DNA from: CADCVW01 sp035644935 | GTDB lineage: Bacteria > Pseudomonadota > Alphaproteobacteria > Sphingomonadales > Sphingomonadaceae | Reading direction: 5' to 3' | Length of the DNA stretch: 15,492 nucleotides | Assembly: GCA_035644935.1 (NCBI GenBank) | Contig: DASQNO010000053.1 | Span: forward strand, 1 to 15,492 | Part shown: positions 1 to 5,933 of the stretch, one piece after another | How positions within the stretch are numbered: the first letter of the stretch is position 1 | Layout: each line of letters starts with the position of its first letter | Made by a program: the position numbers and the translations under genes | Notes under the pieces: generated by a model | The model's input: the letters and a program-made list of their open reading frames with translations, nothing else | Told to the model about the DNA's origin: nothing | Database searches by the model: none

Positions 1-1
1 C

Positions 2-85
2 GCGGACGCAGCCCAGCAGCTCGCCATCGATAATGTCAGCCGGCGGTTGGATCGTATCGAGCGCAGGTTGGAACTGACACACTGA
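2..85 (+). CDS. C-terminal tail of an unidentified upstream gene (partial)
   Basis: An open frame enters from the left edge and stops at TGA 83-85, giving 27 residues that end in SRRLDRIERRLELTH. The tail is charged and heptad-like, as in a short amphipathic or coiled-coil C-terminus. It stops 18 bases before the etfB start, so it would share a transcript with etfB if it is real. No motif survives to name it. In sphingomonads the gene before etfB varies, so context does not settle it. Confidence 0.45.
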   Translation, partial: ADAAQQLAIDNVSRRLDRIERRLELTH

Positions 86-103
86 TCGCCAGAAGGAAAA
101 CGG

Positions 104-853
104 ATGAAGATCCTGGTCCCCGTCAAGCGGGTCATCGACTACAACGTGAAGCCCCGGGTCAAGCCGGACGGGTCCGGCGTGGACCTCGCCAACGTCAAGA
201 TGAGCATGAACCCCTTCGACGAGATCGCCGTCGAGGAAGCGTTGCGCCTCAAGGAAAAGGGCGCGGCGACCGAGGTCGTGGTCGTGTCGATCGGACCCGC
301 CAAGGCGCAGGAAACGCTTCGCACCGGCCTCGCCATGGGCGCCGATCGCGCCATCCACGTGGTCGAGGACAGCGAGGTCGAGCCGCTCGCCGTGGCCAAG
401 ATCCTGGCCGGCATCGCGGCCGAGGAGCAGCCGGGGCTGGTCGTCATGGGCAAGCAGGCGATCGACGACGACAGCAACCAGACCGGGCAGATGCTGGCCG
501 CGCTGCTCGGCTGGGGCCAGGGCACGTTCGCGAGCAAGGTCGAGGTCGCGGGCGATGGCGTGCACGTCACGCGCGAGGTCGATGGCGGGCTCGAAACCGT
601 CCAGCTCAAGCTGCCCGCGATCGTCACCACCGACCTTCGCCTCAACGAGCCCCGCTACGCCTCGCTGCCCAACATCATGAAGGCCAAGTCCAAGCCGATG
701 GCTCAGAAGACCGCCGCCGATTACGGCGTCGACATGGCGCCGAGGCTCACGACGCTCAAGGTCGAGGAGCCGGCCAAGCGGCAGGCGGGCGTCAAGGTCG
801 GCTCGGTGGACGAACTGGTCGACAAGCTGAAGGCTTTGGGAGTGGCGGCATGA
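104..853 (+). CDS. etfB: Electron transfer flavoprotein, beta subunit
   Basis: 249 residues, the usual length for EtfB. With EtfA it forms a soluble heterodimer that takes electrons from acyl-CoA and other dehydrogenases and passes them to ETF:ubiquinone oxidoreductase; the beta subunit holds AMP. Visible: the N-terminal MKILVPVKRVIDYN strand; the nucleotide-binding-like stretch KQAIDDDSNQTGQ (117-129); and the EtfB family signature, VTREVDGGLETVQLKLPAIV (155-174). The recognition loop RYASLPNIMKAKSKP (184-198) has the Leu and two Lys positions known in the human protein to contact dehydrogenases and to be methylated. The start has a good ribosome site, AGAAGGA, 6 bases upstream. etfA follows after 46 bases. 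Identification is firm. Confidence 0.97.
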   Translation: MKILVPVKRVIDYNVKPRVKPDGSGVDLANVKMSMNPFDEIAVEEALRLKEKGAATEVVVVSIGPAKAQETLRTGLAMGADRAIHVVEDSEVEPLAVAKILAGIAAEEQPGLVVMGKQAIDDDSNQTGQMLAALLGWGQGTFASKVEVAGDGVHVTREVDGGLETVQLKLPAIVTTDLRLNEPRYASLPNIMKAKSKPMAQKTAADYGVDMAPRLTTLKVEEPAKRQAGVKVGSVDELVDKLKALGVAA

Positions 854-903
854 GCCGCCGCGGGACACGCGGCGGGCGCCGCCTTGCGGGAGTGGAGGCA
901 TGA
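850..903 (+). other. 18-codon mini-ORF bridging etfB and etfA
   Basis: An ATG at 850 overlaps the etfB stop (ATGA, 850-853). Its frame reads MSRRGTRGGRRLAGVEA and ends at TGA 901-903, which overlaps the etfA ATG (ATGA, 900-903). The start context GGGAGTGGCGGCATGAGC (838-855) is nearly identical to the etfA start context (888-905), differing at one base, exactly 50 bases apart. It could be a translational relay between the two subunits, or the relic of a short duplication that moved the etfA start. The peptide is Arg/Gly-rich and probably not a functional product. Confidence 0.3.
855..875 (+). promoter_or_regulatory. Perfect hairpin between etfB and etfA
   Basis: CCGCCGCG (855-862) and CGCGGCGG (868-875) are perfect inverted repeats around a 5-base loop GGACA. 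No T-run follows, so it is unlikely to be a terminator. It lies inside the 850-903 mini-ORF and 12 bases before the etfA ribosome site (about 888-897). It could tune EtfB:EtfA translation or mRNA stability; that role is inferred. Confidence 0.45.
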
Positions 904-1835
904 GCATCGCTTTGGTCTGGGTCGAGCATGAGGGCGGAACCCTGCGCGACGCCACCTATCCGACGGTCACCGCGGCGGCGAAGCTCGGCGAGGTGCACGC
1001 GATCGTCGCGGGCAGCGGCGTGTCCGCCGTTGCGCAGGCCGCGTCGCAGATTGCGGGCGTGACCCAAGTCCACGTCGCCGACGACCCCGTGTACGACCAC
1101 GCGCTGGCCGAGAACGTCGCGCCGCTGATCGCGGCGCTGGTGCGCGATCAATGCGATTATTTCGTCGCTCCGGCCTCCACCACCGGCAAGAACATCGCGC
1201 CGCGCGTGGCCGCGTTGCTCGACGTCATGCAGGTGAGCGAGGTCGTCGCGATCGAAGGCCCCGACACGTTCGTACGGCCGATCTACGCGGGCAACGCGAT
1301 CGCCACCGTCCGCTCGTCGGATGCCAAGCGCGTGCTGACCGTCCGCACCACCGCGTTCGACAAGGCCGATCCGCACGGCGGCAACGCCGCGATCGAAGCG
1401 GTGGCGGGCGCCGGGGACGCCGGCCTGTCGCAGTTCGTCGGCGCCGAGGTGTCGAAGTCGGAACGCCCCGAACTCACGTCCGCCAAGATCATCGTCTCGG
1501 GCGGCCGGGCGCTGGGCTCCGCCGACCAGTTCCACGCGCTGATCGATCCGCTCGCGGACAAATTGGGCGCCGGCGTCGGCGCGTCGCGCGCGGCGGTGGA
1601 CGCAGGCTATGCCCCCAACGACTACCAGGTCGGCCAGACCGGCAAGATCGTCGCGCCGGAGATCTACGTCGCGGTGGGCATTTCGGGCGCCATCCAGCAT
1701 CTGGCGGGCATGAAGGAATCCAAGGTCATCATCGCCATCAACAAGGACGAGGACGCGCCGATCTTCCAGGTCGCGGACGTCGGCCTGGTCGGCGACCTGT
1801 TCAAGATCGTGCCGGAGCTGACGAGCAAGCTGTAG
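900..1835 (+). CDS. etfA: Electron transfer flavoprotein, alpha subunit
   Basis: 311 residues, normal EtfA length. This is the FAD-binding partner of EtfB and shuttles electrons to the respiratory chain. The N-terminal half (about 1-185) is the nucleotide-fold domain, with PASTTGKNIAPRVAALL near 91-107. The C-terminal half is the FAD domain: SGGRALGS (200-207), GASRAAVDAGY (227-237), VGQTGK (244-249), and the EtfA signature YVAVGISGAIQHLAGMK (256-272) followed by IAINKDEDAPIF. The start is set by GGGAGTGGAGG a few bases upstream. The 3-hydroxyacyl-CoA dehydrogenase gene that often follows etfA in alphaproteobacteria is absent here; a lower-GC patch lies there instead. Firm call. Confidence 0.97.
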   Translation: MSIALVWVEHEGGTLRDATYPTVTAAAKLGEVHAIVAGSGVSAVAQAASQIAGVTQVHVADDPVYDHALAENVAPLIAALVRDQCDYFVAPASTTGKNIAPRVAALLDVMQVSEVVAIEGPDTFVRPIYAGNAIATVRSSDAKRVLTVRTTAFDKADPHGGNAAIEAVAGAGDAGLSQFVGAEVSKSERPELTSAKIIVSGGRALGSADQFHALIDPLADKLGAGVGASRAAVDAGYAPNDYQVGQTGKIVAPEIYVAVGISGAIQHLAGMKESKVIIAINKDEDAPIFQVADVGLVGDLFKIVPELTSKL

Positions 1836-1866
1836 TTGGCGTTCTCGGTTCAAGCGCGGACCGTGA

Positions 1867-1891
1867 GCCTGGATGCCGACGACATCCGGGC
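1867..1891 (+). terminator. Candidate hairpin after etfA
   Basis: GCCTGGATG (1867-1875) pairs with CATCCGGGC (1883-1891), nine pairs including one G-U, around a 7-base loop. It begins 31 bases after the etfA stop. No T-run follows, so if it ends transcription it is not a classical intrinsic terminator. A second, smaller hairpin is AACCCT/AGGGTT at 1979-1995. The rest of 1836-2079 shows no credible gene on either strand. Confidence 0.3.
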
Positions 1892-2079
1892 GTACCGAAC
1901 CGCGATCGTGCATGGTTCCGGAGCGGTGCGGACCGCGGGACGCCGCCGCCGCGTGCGGCAAGTCGACTATTGTTGCGAAACCCTGCCCGAGGGTTGGAAT
2001 GGGTCGTCCGCGGAGGCTGACGGGGCTTTCCTATAGCGGCACCAATATACTTGACCGGTGGGCCGGTGCTTTGTCTCGA

Positions 2080-2132
2080 ATGTCAGTTTCCGACTCTTAG
2101 CGGAGGGTCCGATTGTCCGCTTTCAAGCAGGC
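2080..2132. repeat. Two degenerate copies of the ATGTCCGCT palindromic repeat
   Basis: 2080-2104 (begins ATGTCAGTTTCC, ends TTAGCGGA) and 2114-2132 (TTGTCCGCTTTC, then AAGCAGGC) both resemble the clean palindromes at 2601-2628 and 3036-3063, with substitutions and small gaps. The stop codon and last codons of the minus-strand kinase lie inside them. I recall similar elements scattered in sphingomonad genomes; the family assignment is from memory. Confidence 0.4.
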
Positions 2133-2579
2133 CTCATCGACGCCGAGAGGTTCGAAGCGACTCCTAAGCGCGTCATAGGTCGCAGGCGCTATGAAGAGGC
2201 TACGACCATCCTCCTGGTTTCGGGCGTCGATCCGCCTGCGCGCTTCGTCGTCGGGGCACTCAAGGCGATAAAGGCATGCACGCGCGCCGAGTCCCTCCAC
2301 GACCGCGCGCACTTCGTCACGTTCTTTGCGTCTCCAGAAGCCGTAATCCAAGACTACATCCAAACCGAGCGAGAGGCAGCGCGTCCACAAGGGTTCGAGT
2401 AACTCCAGAATGGCCGCGGCGTTCTCCGGGAAGCTCTCGGCGGGAGGATCGTCTCCAAACAGGCGCGCCATCCACTCGTCGGGTGTGAACCGAACCGCCT
2501 TGTGCTCGACCTCCAGGCGCTTGGCGAAGGTGGTCTTACCCGATCCCAGGTAGCCGAACAGAAGATGCGCCGTAGCCAT
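2097..2579 (-). CDS. Small P-loop kinase-like ATPase (AAA_33 type)
   Basis: 160 residues. Walker A is GYLGSGKTT at 9-17. A second strand, LDVVLDYGFWRRKERDEV (73-90), carries the acidic residue (Asp78) typical of small kinases, and the Arg-rich helix ARRRIDARN (113-121) resembles their lid. The overall plan fits AAA_33/zeta-toxin-like or chloramphenicol-phosphotransferase-like P-loop kinases; the substrate cannot be read from the sequence. The ribosome site is weak (GAGA just before ATG). It is divergent from the lipoprotein at 2654, with a palindromic repeat between them, and its last codons fall in degenerate repeat copies. No antitoxin-like partner is visible, so a toxin role is not supported. 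The ATPase fold is clear; the function is open. Confidence 0.8.
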   Translation of the reverse strand: MATAHLLFGYLGSGKTTFAKRLEVEHKAVRFTPDEWMARLFGDDPPAESFPENAAAILELLEPLWTRCLSLGLDVVLDYGFWRRKERDEVRAVVEGLGARACLYRLECPDDEARRRIDARNQEDGRSLFIAPATYDALRSRFEPLGVDEACLKADNRTLR

Positions 2580-2600
2580 TCTCTCATATTACGGGCGTGC

Positions 2601-2628
2601 ATGTCCGCTCACCACCCATTGCGGACAT
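2601..2628. repeat. Palindromic repeat, copy between kinase and lipoprotein genes
   Basis: ATGTCCGC (2601-2608) and GCGGACAT (2621-2628) are perfect inverted repeats with a 12-base centre TCACCACCCATT. It occupies the middle of the 74-base divergent intergenic region, where an operator could sit. The same arms recur at 3036-3063, so a dispersed REP-like element is the more economical reading. Confidence 0.6.
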
Positions 2629-2653
2629 TCCGAGCCTGTGAGAACTTCTGCCG

Positions 2654-3031
2654 GTGCGCTTAATCCGCCTATCATCGACACTGCTCGCTTGTGCCGCCTT
2701 GGCTGCCTGCTCAGGTGGGAGCGCCGTAGACGGACTGTTCAACAACGAGCGTGACTTCAATGCCGCCCATGCTGCGCATGATCAGGCGTGGGGGCGTGAA
2801 TATGGCGATTCAGTGGATGTTGAAGTCGTCCGGAGAGCATTCCAGAGACGTGGAGGCGAATGCGCGATACCCAAAGGCCTCACCGTCATGGATTGTGCCG
2901 TTGATGTTCTCCCGAGATACCCCAGTATCTTCACGCGGCGGATCATGTGGGCAGTGCGGTTCGAGCCGGATGGAGCCGGTCGGGTGCGTCCGCAGGAAAC
3001 CAGGTTAAGTCATCTGGGATTTGACCTCTAG
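2654..3031 (+). CDS. Small predicted lipoprotein of unknown function
   Basis: 125 residues from a GTG start. The first 19 residues form a lipoprotein signal: basic MRLIR, a hydrophobic core and the lipobox LAAC with Cys19, so the mature protein is about 107 residues anchored in an envelope membrane. Two further cysteines in the mature part (GGECAI and VMDCAV, 14 apart) could form a disulfide. No family is recognised. Codon use is unlike the neighbours: TTA, CTA, AGA and ATA all occur and third positions are much less GC-rich. The ribosome site is poor. It lies between two palindromic repeats, 25 bases after one and 4 before the next, suggesting an acquired unit. Confidence 0.65.
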   Translation: MRLIRLSSTLLACAALAACSGGSAVDGLFNNERDFNAAHAAHDQAWGREYGDSVDVEVVRRAFQRRGGECAIPKGLTVMDCAVDVLPRYPSIFTRRIMWAVRFEPDGAGRVRPQETRLSHLGFDL

Positions 3032-3035
3032 GGCC

Positions 3036-3063
3036 ATGTCCGCTTTCCACCTAAAGCAGACAT
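3036..3063. repeat. Palindromic repeat, copy after the lipoprotein gene
   Basis: ATGTCCGCTTT (3036-3046) pairs with AAAGCAGACAT (3053-3063) over 11 positions with a single C-A mismatch; the loop is CCACCT. It starts 4 bases after the lipoprotein stop, so it might also act as a transcript-end hairpin. It shares its arms with 2601-2628. Confidence 0.6.
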
Positions 3064-3392
3064 TCGGCTCCCACAAGAAATGGGCCGCCGAAGCGACCCC
3101 CAGCCGTTCATGCCAGTGTCCCGAAGCGGCGATAACCCCGCTAGATTAGCGGCGGCGGTCGTGAGGACGCACGCGGACGACGCGGCAAGAGCCCCGCGGC
3201 AGGTTGCCATTGAGCTCGGCGCGAGATCGCCAACGGCGGCCGCTGGCCTGGGTGGAACGCCGGCAATCCCGTCGCCGCTGGGAGGGAAAGCAGCGCCGCC
3301 TCTCGGCCCCAAGGCGCGCCAGCGCCGGTAAACGCTTGCTCTCCCATCCGAAATGGACATGATCGGTCCGGATCGGACGAGCAGGGGGCTGC
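3064..3392. other. 329-base intergenic region without a convincing gene
   Basis: No supported gene. An 83-codon frame at 3080-3331 has no family resemblance and no clear ribosome site. A 6-bp hairpin, CCGCTA-GAT-TAGCGG, lies at 3138-3152. A weak sigma-70-like pair, TTGCTC (3336-3341) and ATGATC (3359-3364), with 17-base spacing, could drive the glycosyltransferase, but the second element is poor. Confidence 0.5.
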
Positions 3393-4781
3393 ATGTTGGA
3401 CGGTGCGCTTGCCGGCGCCAGCATGGCCGCGCGCGAACTGGCGCTGTTCGCGGCCGTCGGGTTCGTGCTGTTCGGCATCGATGATCTGCTTGTTGACCTG
3501 ATCTGGATCGGGCGCACGCTGTGGCGGCGGATGACGGTCTACACCCGCCACCGGCGCGCCGACGCGGCGACCCTGCCGCCGCCGCTCGCACCCGGACGCT
3601 TCGCCGTCTTCATCCCCGCGTGGGACGAATCGGACGTCATCGGCGGCATGCTGGCGCTGACGCTCGAACGATGGCGCGGCGGGAACTGCGACCTGTTCGT
3701 CGGCTGCTACCCCAACGATCCGTCCACCGTCGGCGTCGTCCGGGCGTTCGGCCGCAGGGACGCGCGGGTCCGGCCGGTGATCGCGCCGCGGCCCGGCCCG
3801 ACGACGAAAGCCGATTGCCTGAACGCGCTGTACCAGGCGATGACGGGCGTCGAGGCCGACACGGGCGTGCCTTACAAGGGCGTGGTGCTCCACGACGCCG
3901 AGGATGTCGTCCACCCGGACGAGATCCGCGTGTTCGACGTGATGCTCGAACGCGCCGGGCTGGTGCAGCTGCCAGTCCTGCCGCTGATCGACGGCGCATC
4001 GCGTTGGATTGCCGGGCACTACCTCGACGAATTCGCGGAAAGCCACGGCAAGGAACTCGTGGTGCGTGAGGCGATCGGCGCGGCGGTGCCGTCGGCGGGG
4101 GTCGCCTGCGCGATCAGGCGCGACATCGTCGCGGTGTTGGCGGGGGATGACGGCGAGCCGTTCGACCGCACCAGCCTGACCGAAGACTACGAGATCGGAC
4201 TGCGGCTCGCCGACCTTGGCGAACGCGGCATGTTCGTCCGGCTGCCCGCCGCCCGTGGCCGAACCGTCGTCATGACCCGCGAGCATTTTCCCGCGACGCT
4301 GAGAACCGCCGTGCGGCAGAAATCCCGCTGGATGCTGGGCATCGCACTGACCGGATGGGACCGGCTCGGCTGGCGCGGCGGCGTGGCGGAGCGCTGGATG
4401 CGGCTGCGCGACCGCAAAAGCGTGCTTGCGGCCTTGTTCGTGCTCGCCGCCTATGCCGGGGGGCTGCTCTGGACGGCGTCGTGGGTGGGCCATCTGCTCC
4501 TGGGGTCCAGCATCGTGCCTCCGTCGGCGACGCTGGAGGCGCTGATCGGGGTCAACCTGCTCCTGTTCGCCTGGCGGCTCCTGATGCGCTTTTCGTTCGT
4601 GACCGCCGCCTACGGGATCATCGAAGGATTGAGCTCGATCCCGCGCGTGTTCGTCGCCAACCTAATTGCGGTGCTCGCCGCGCGGGCGGCGCTCAGCGCC
4701 TATCTGCTGTCTCGCCGAACGGGCGAGACGAAGTGGGACAAGACGCGGCACGTCTTTCCCAGCGCGGTGCCCGCCGAATGA
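3393..4781 (+). CDS. Membrane GT2 glycosyltransferase, NfrB-like
   Basis: 462 residues. GT2 motifs are complete: IPAWDES (74-80), the metal-binding DAED (168-171), the TED base motif (263-265) and QKSRW (309-313), as in processive synthases. Hydrophobic stretches near 14-40, 344-366, 381-398 and 415-437 make it an inner-membrane enzyme with a cytoplasmic catalytic domain. The layout and the HDAED and TEDYEIGLRL wording fit bacteriophage N4 adsorption protein B (NfrB). In E. coli, NfrB makes a cell-surface glycan under c-di-GMP control through a C-terminal MshEN domain; here the protein ends after the membrane segments, so that domain is missing. GAGCAGGGGG precedes the ATG. The stop overlaps the next start (ATGA, 4778-4781). 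The sugar substrate is unknown. Confidence 0.88.
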   Translation: MLDGALAGASMAARELALFAAVGFVLFGIDDLLVDLIWIGRTLWRRMTVYTRHRRADAATLPPPLAPGRFAVFIPAWDESDVIGGMLALTLERWRGGNCDLFVGCYPNDPSTVGVVRAFGRRDARVRPVIAPRPGPTTKADCLNALYQAMTGVEADTGVPYKGVVLHDAEDVVHPDEIRVFDVMLERAGLVQLPVLPLIDGASRWIAGHYLDEFAESHGKELVVREAIGAAVPSAGVACAIRRDIVAVLAGDDGEPFDRTSLTEDYEIGLRLADLGERGMFVRLPAARGRTVVMTREHFPATLRTAVRQKSRWMLGIALTGWDRLGWRGGVAERWMRLRDRKSVLAALFVLAAYAGGLLWTASWVGHLLLGSSIVPPSATLEALIGVNLLLFAWRLLMRFSFVTAAYGIIEGLSSIPRVFVANLIAVLAARAALSAYLLSRRTGETKWDKTRHVFPSAVPAE

Positions 4782-5890
4782 CCCCGCCGATCCGCTTCCT
4801 GGCGCTGGTGCTCGGCGCCTGGACGATCGCGCGGGGTTTCGCGTGGGCGCCGGATGCGGGAACCGCACCCGCACCCGAAATCTTGCAACGCGACCCAGCA
4901 CCAGTGACAAGGCCGACCCCCCAGCGCCAAGCTCAATTCCCGGTGGCGTCGTTACGAGGAGCAGCATTGGCTCCCCGCCGTGGACCTGTCGGGCTTGCCG
5001 ATGCTCAACCGTTTACCGTCCCGCCACCTGGGCGAACGGCGCAAAAGCCCCTGCGTTGGGGGGCGGTCACCGAAGCAGCCGTCGGAGCGCCTTCAGCTCG
5101 TGTATTTGCTTCACCCGCGCTGATCGAGCCGGCGGCGCCCCTAGCGGCACCCGCCGTCTTCCCTCGGCCGCGGCCAGCACAGACCGCTATGGCGGCGGCC
5201 GCCCCGGCTGCCCTCGGGAAACCACCGGCCGCGGGCCTGGCTCGCGCGGGCCGCCTCTCCGCCGACGCGTGGATGCTGGCGCGCGGGGGCGACGGCGCGG
5301 CGGCGCTCGCGGCCGGCGACGGCCTGCTTGGCGGCAGTCAGGTCGGCACGCGAATTCTCTACCGGGTCGCCGGGGAGGCGAGCGCGCCGCTGTCTTTGTC
5401 CGCGCGCCTGTCCTCGCCGATACGGCGCAACGGGGCGGAGGCGGCGGTTGGCGTCGAGTGGCAGCCCGTGGCCGGCCTGCCCGTGCGCGTGCTCGCCGAA
5501 CGGCGGCAACGCGTCGCTGGAACGGGGCGCTCGGCGTTCGCGCTGCTGGCGCATGGGGGGTTAAGCGACCTCCCCGCCGCGGCCGGGTTCCGGCTGGACG
5601 CCTATGCGCAGGCGGGCGTGGTGGGCGCGCGGCGGCGGGACCTGTTCGCCGACGGCGGCGCGACGCTGGTGCGGCCGCTGGGTTCGGCGCCCGACGGGCC
5701 GGCGGTGGGGATAGGAGCGTGGGGCGGCGCGCAGCCGGGCGCGGCGCGGCTGGACGTCGGTCCGCGGGTGACGACCACGATCGGCGCGGCGGGCGTTCGC
5801 GCGCGGGTGTCGCTCGATTGGCGGTTCCGGGTTGCGGGGGATGCCGCGCCCGGCTCGGGGCCCGCGCTCACCGTCGCCACCGGCTTCTGA
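4778..5890 (+). CDS. Exported Pro/Ala-rich protein with beta-barrel-like C-terminus, possible NfrA_C-type partner
   Basis: 370 residues from the ATG that overlaps the glycosyltransferase stop. Residues 1-22 form a signal or anchor (IRFLALVLGAWTIARGFAW). About 25-155 is a Pro/Ala-rich linker. From about 160 (GRLSADAWMLARGG) the chain alternates short strands and turns and ends WRFRVAGDAAPGSGPALTVATGF-like, with the terminal Phe typical of outer-membrane barrels. Coupling to an NfrB-like enzyme suggests the C-terminal domain of phage N4 adsorption protein A, the outer-membrane partner; the roughly 990-residue E. coli NfrA has a long periplasmic repeat region that is absent here. A role in glycan export is inferred. 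Third-position GC drops in the linker (about 4908-5120), where the +3 frame looks more coding-like, so frameshift history is possible. An upstream extension of this frame into the glycosyltransferase is spurious. Confidence 0.72.
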   Translation: MTPPIRFLALVLGAWTIARGFAWAPDAGTAPAPEILQRDPAPVTRPTPQRQAQFPVASLRGAALAPRRGPVGLADAQPFTVPPPGRTAQKPLRWGAVTEAAVGAPSARVFASPALIEPAAPLAAPAVFPRPRPAQTAMAAAAPAALGKPPAAGLARAGRLSADAWMLARGGDGAAALAAGDGLLGGSQVGTRILYRVAGEASAPLSLSARLSSPIRRNGAEAAVGVEWQPVAGLPVRVLAERRQRVAGTGRSAFALLAHGGLSDLPAAAGFRLDAYAQAGVVGARRRDLFADGGATLVRPLGSAPDGPAVGIGAWGGAQPGAARLDVGPRVTTTIGAAGVRARVSLDWRFRVAGDAAPGSGPALTVATGF

Positions 5891-5933
5891 CGGGGTTCCG
5901 CCGCCGCGCCATTGGGCTTAGCAAGGCGGGGCC

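Noticed and set aside
792..1961. 389-codon open frame on the minus strand across etfA
   Set aside because: Antisense shadow of a firmly identified gene; composition is Arg/Asp/His-rich as expected from the complement of GC-rich codons, and no domain is visible.
2097..3031. Toxin-antitoxin pair formed by the P-loop kinase and lipoprotein
   Set aside because: The genes are divergent, the second product is an exported lipoprotein and no antitoxin-like DNA-binding gene is present.
3080..3331. 83-codon frame in the gap before the glycosyltransferase
   Set aside because: No recognisable family, no clear ribosome site and a low-complexity Ala/Pro/Arg sequence; kept only as part of the gap description.
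3141..4493. 450-codon minus-strand frame opposite the glycosyltransferase
   Set aside because: The plus strand carries complete GT2 motifs; the minus frame is a compositional shadow.
4355..4777. Upstream extension of the NfrA-like frame
   Set aside because: It lies in another frame of the glycosyltransferase membrane region and is Arg/Gly-rich; the signal peptide and ATGA overlap fix the start at 4778.
4840..4890. tRNA-like T-arm on the minus strand (GCGGG/CCCGC around a 7-base loop)
   Set aside because: The loop is TGCGGTT, not the conserved TTCRANY, and no acceptor or anticodon stem can be built around it.
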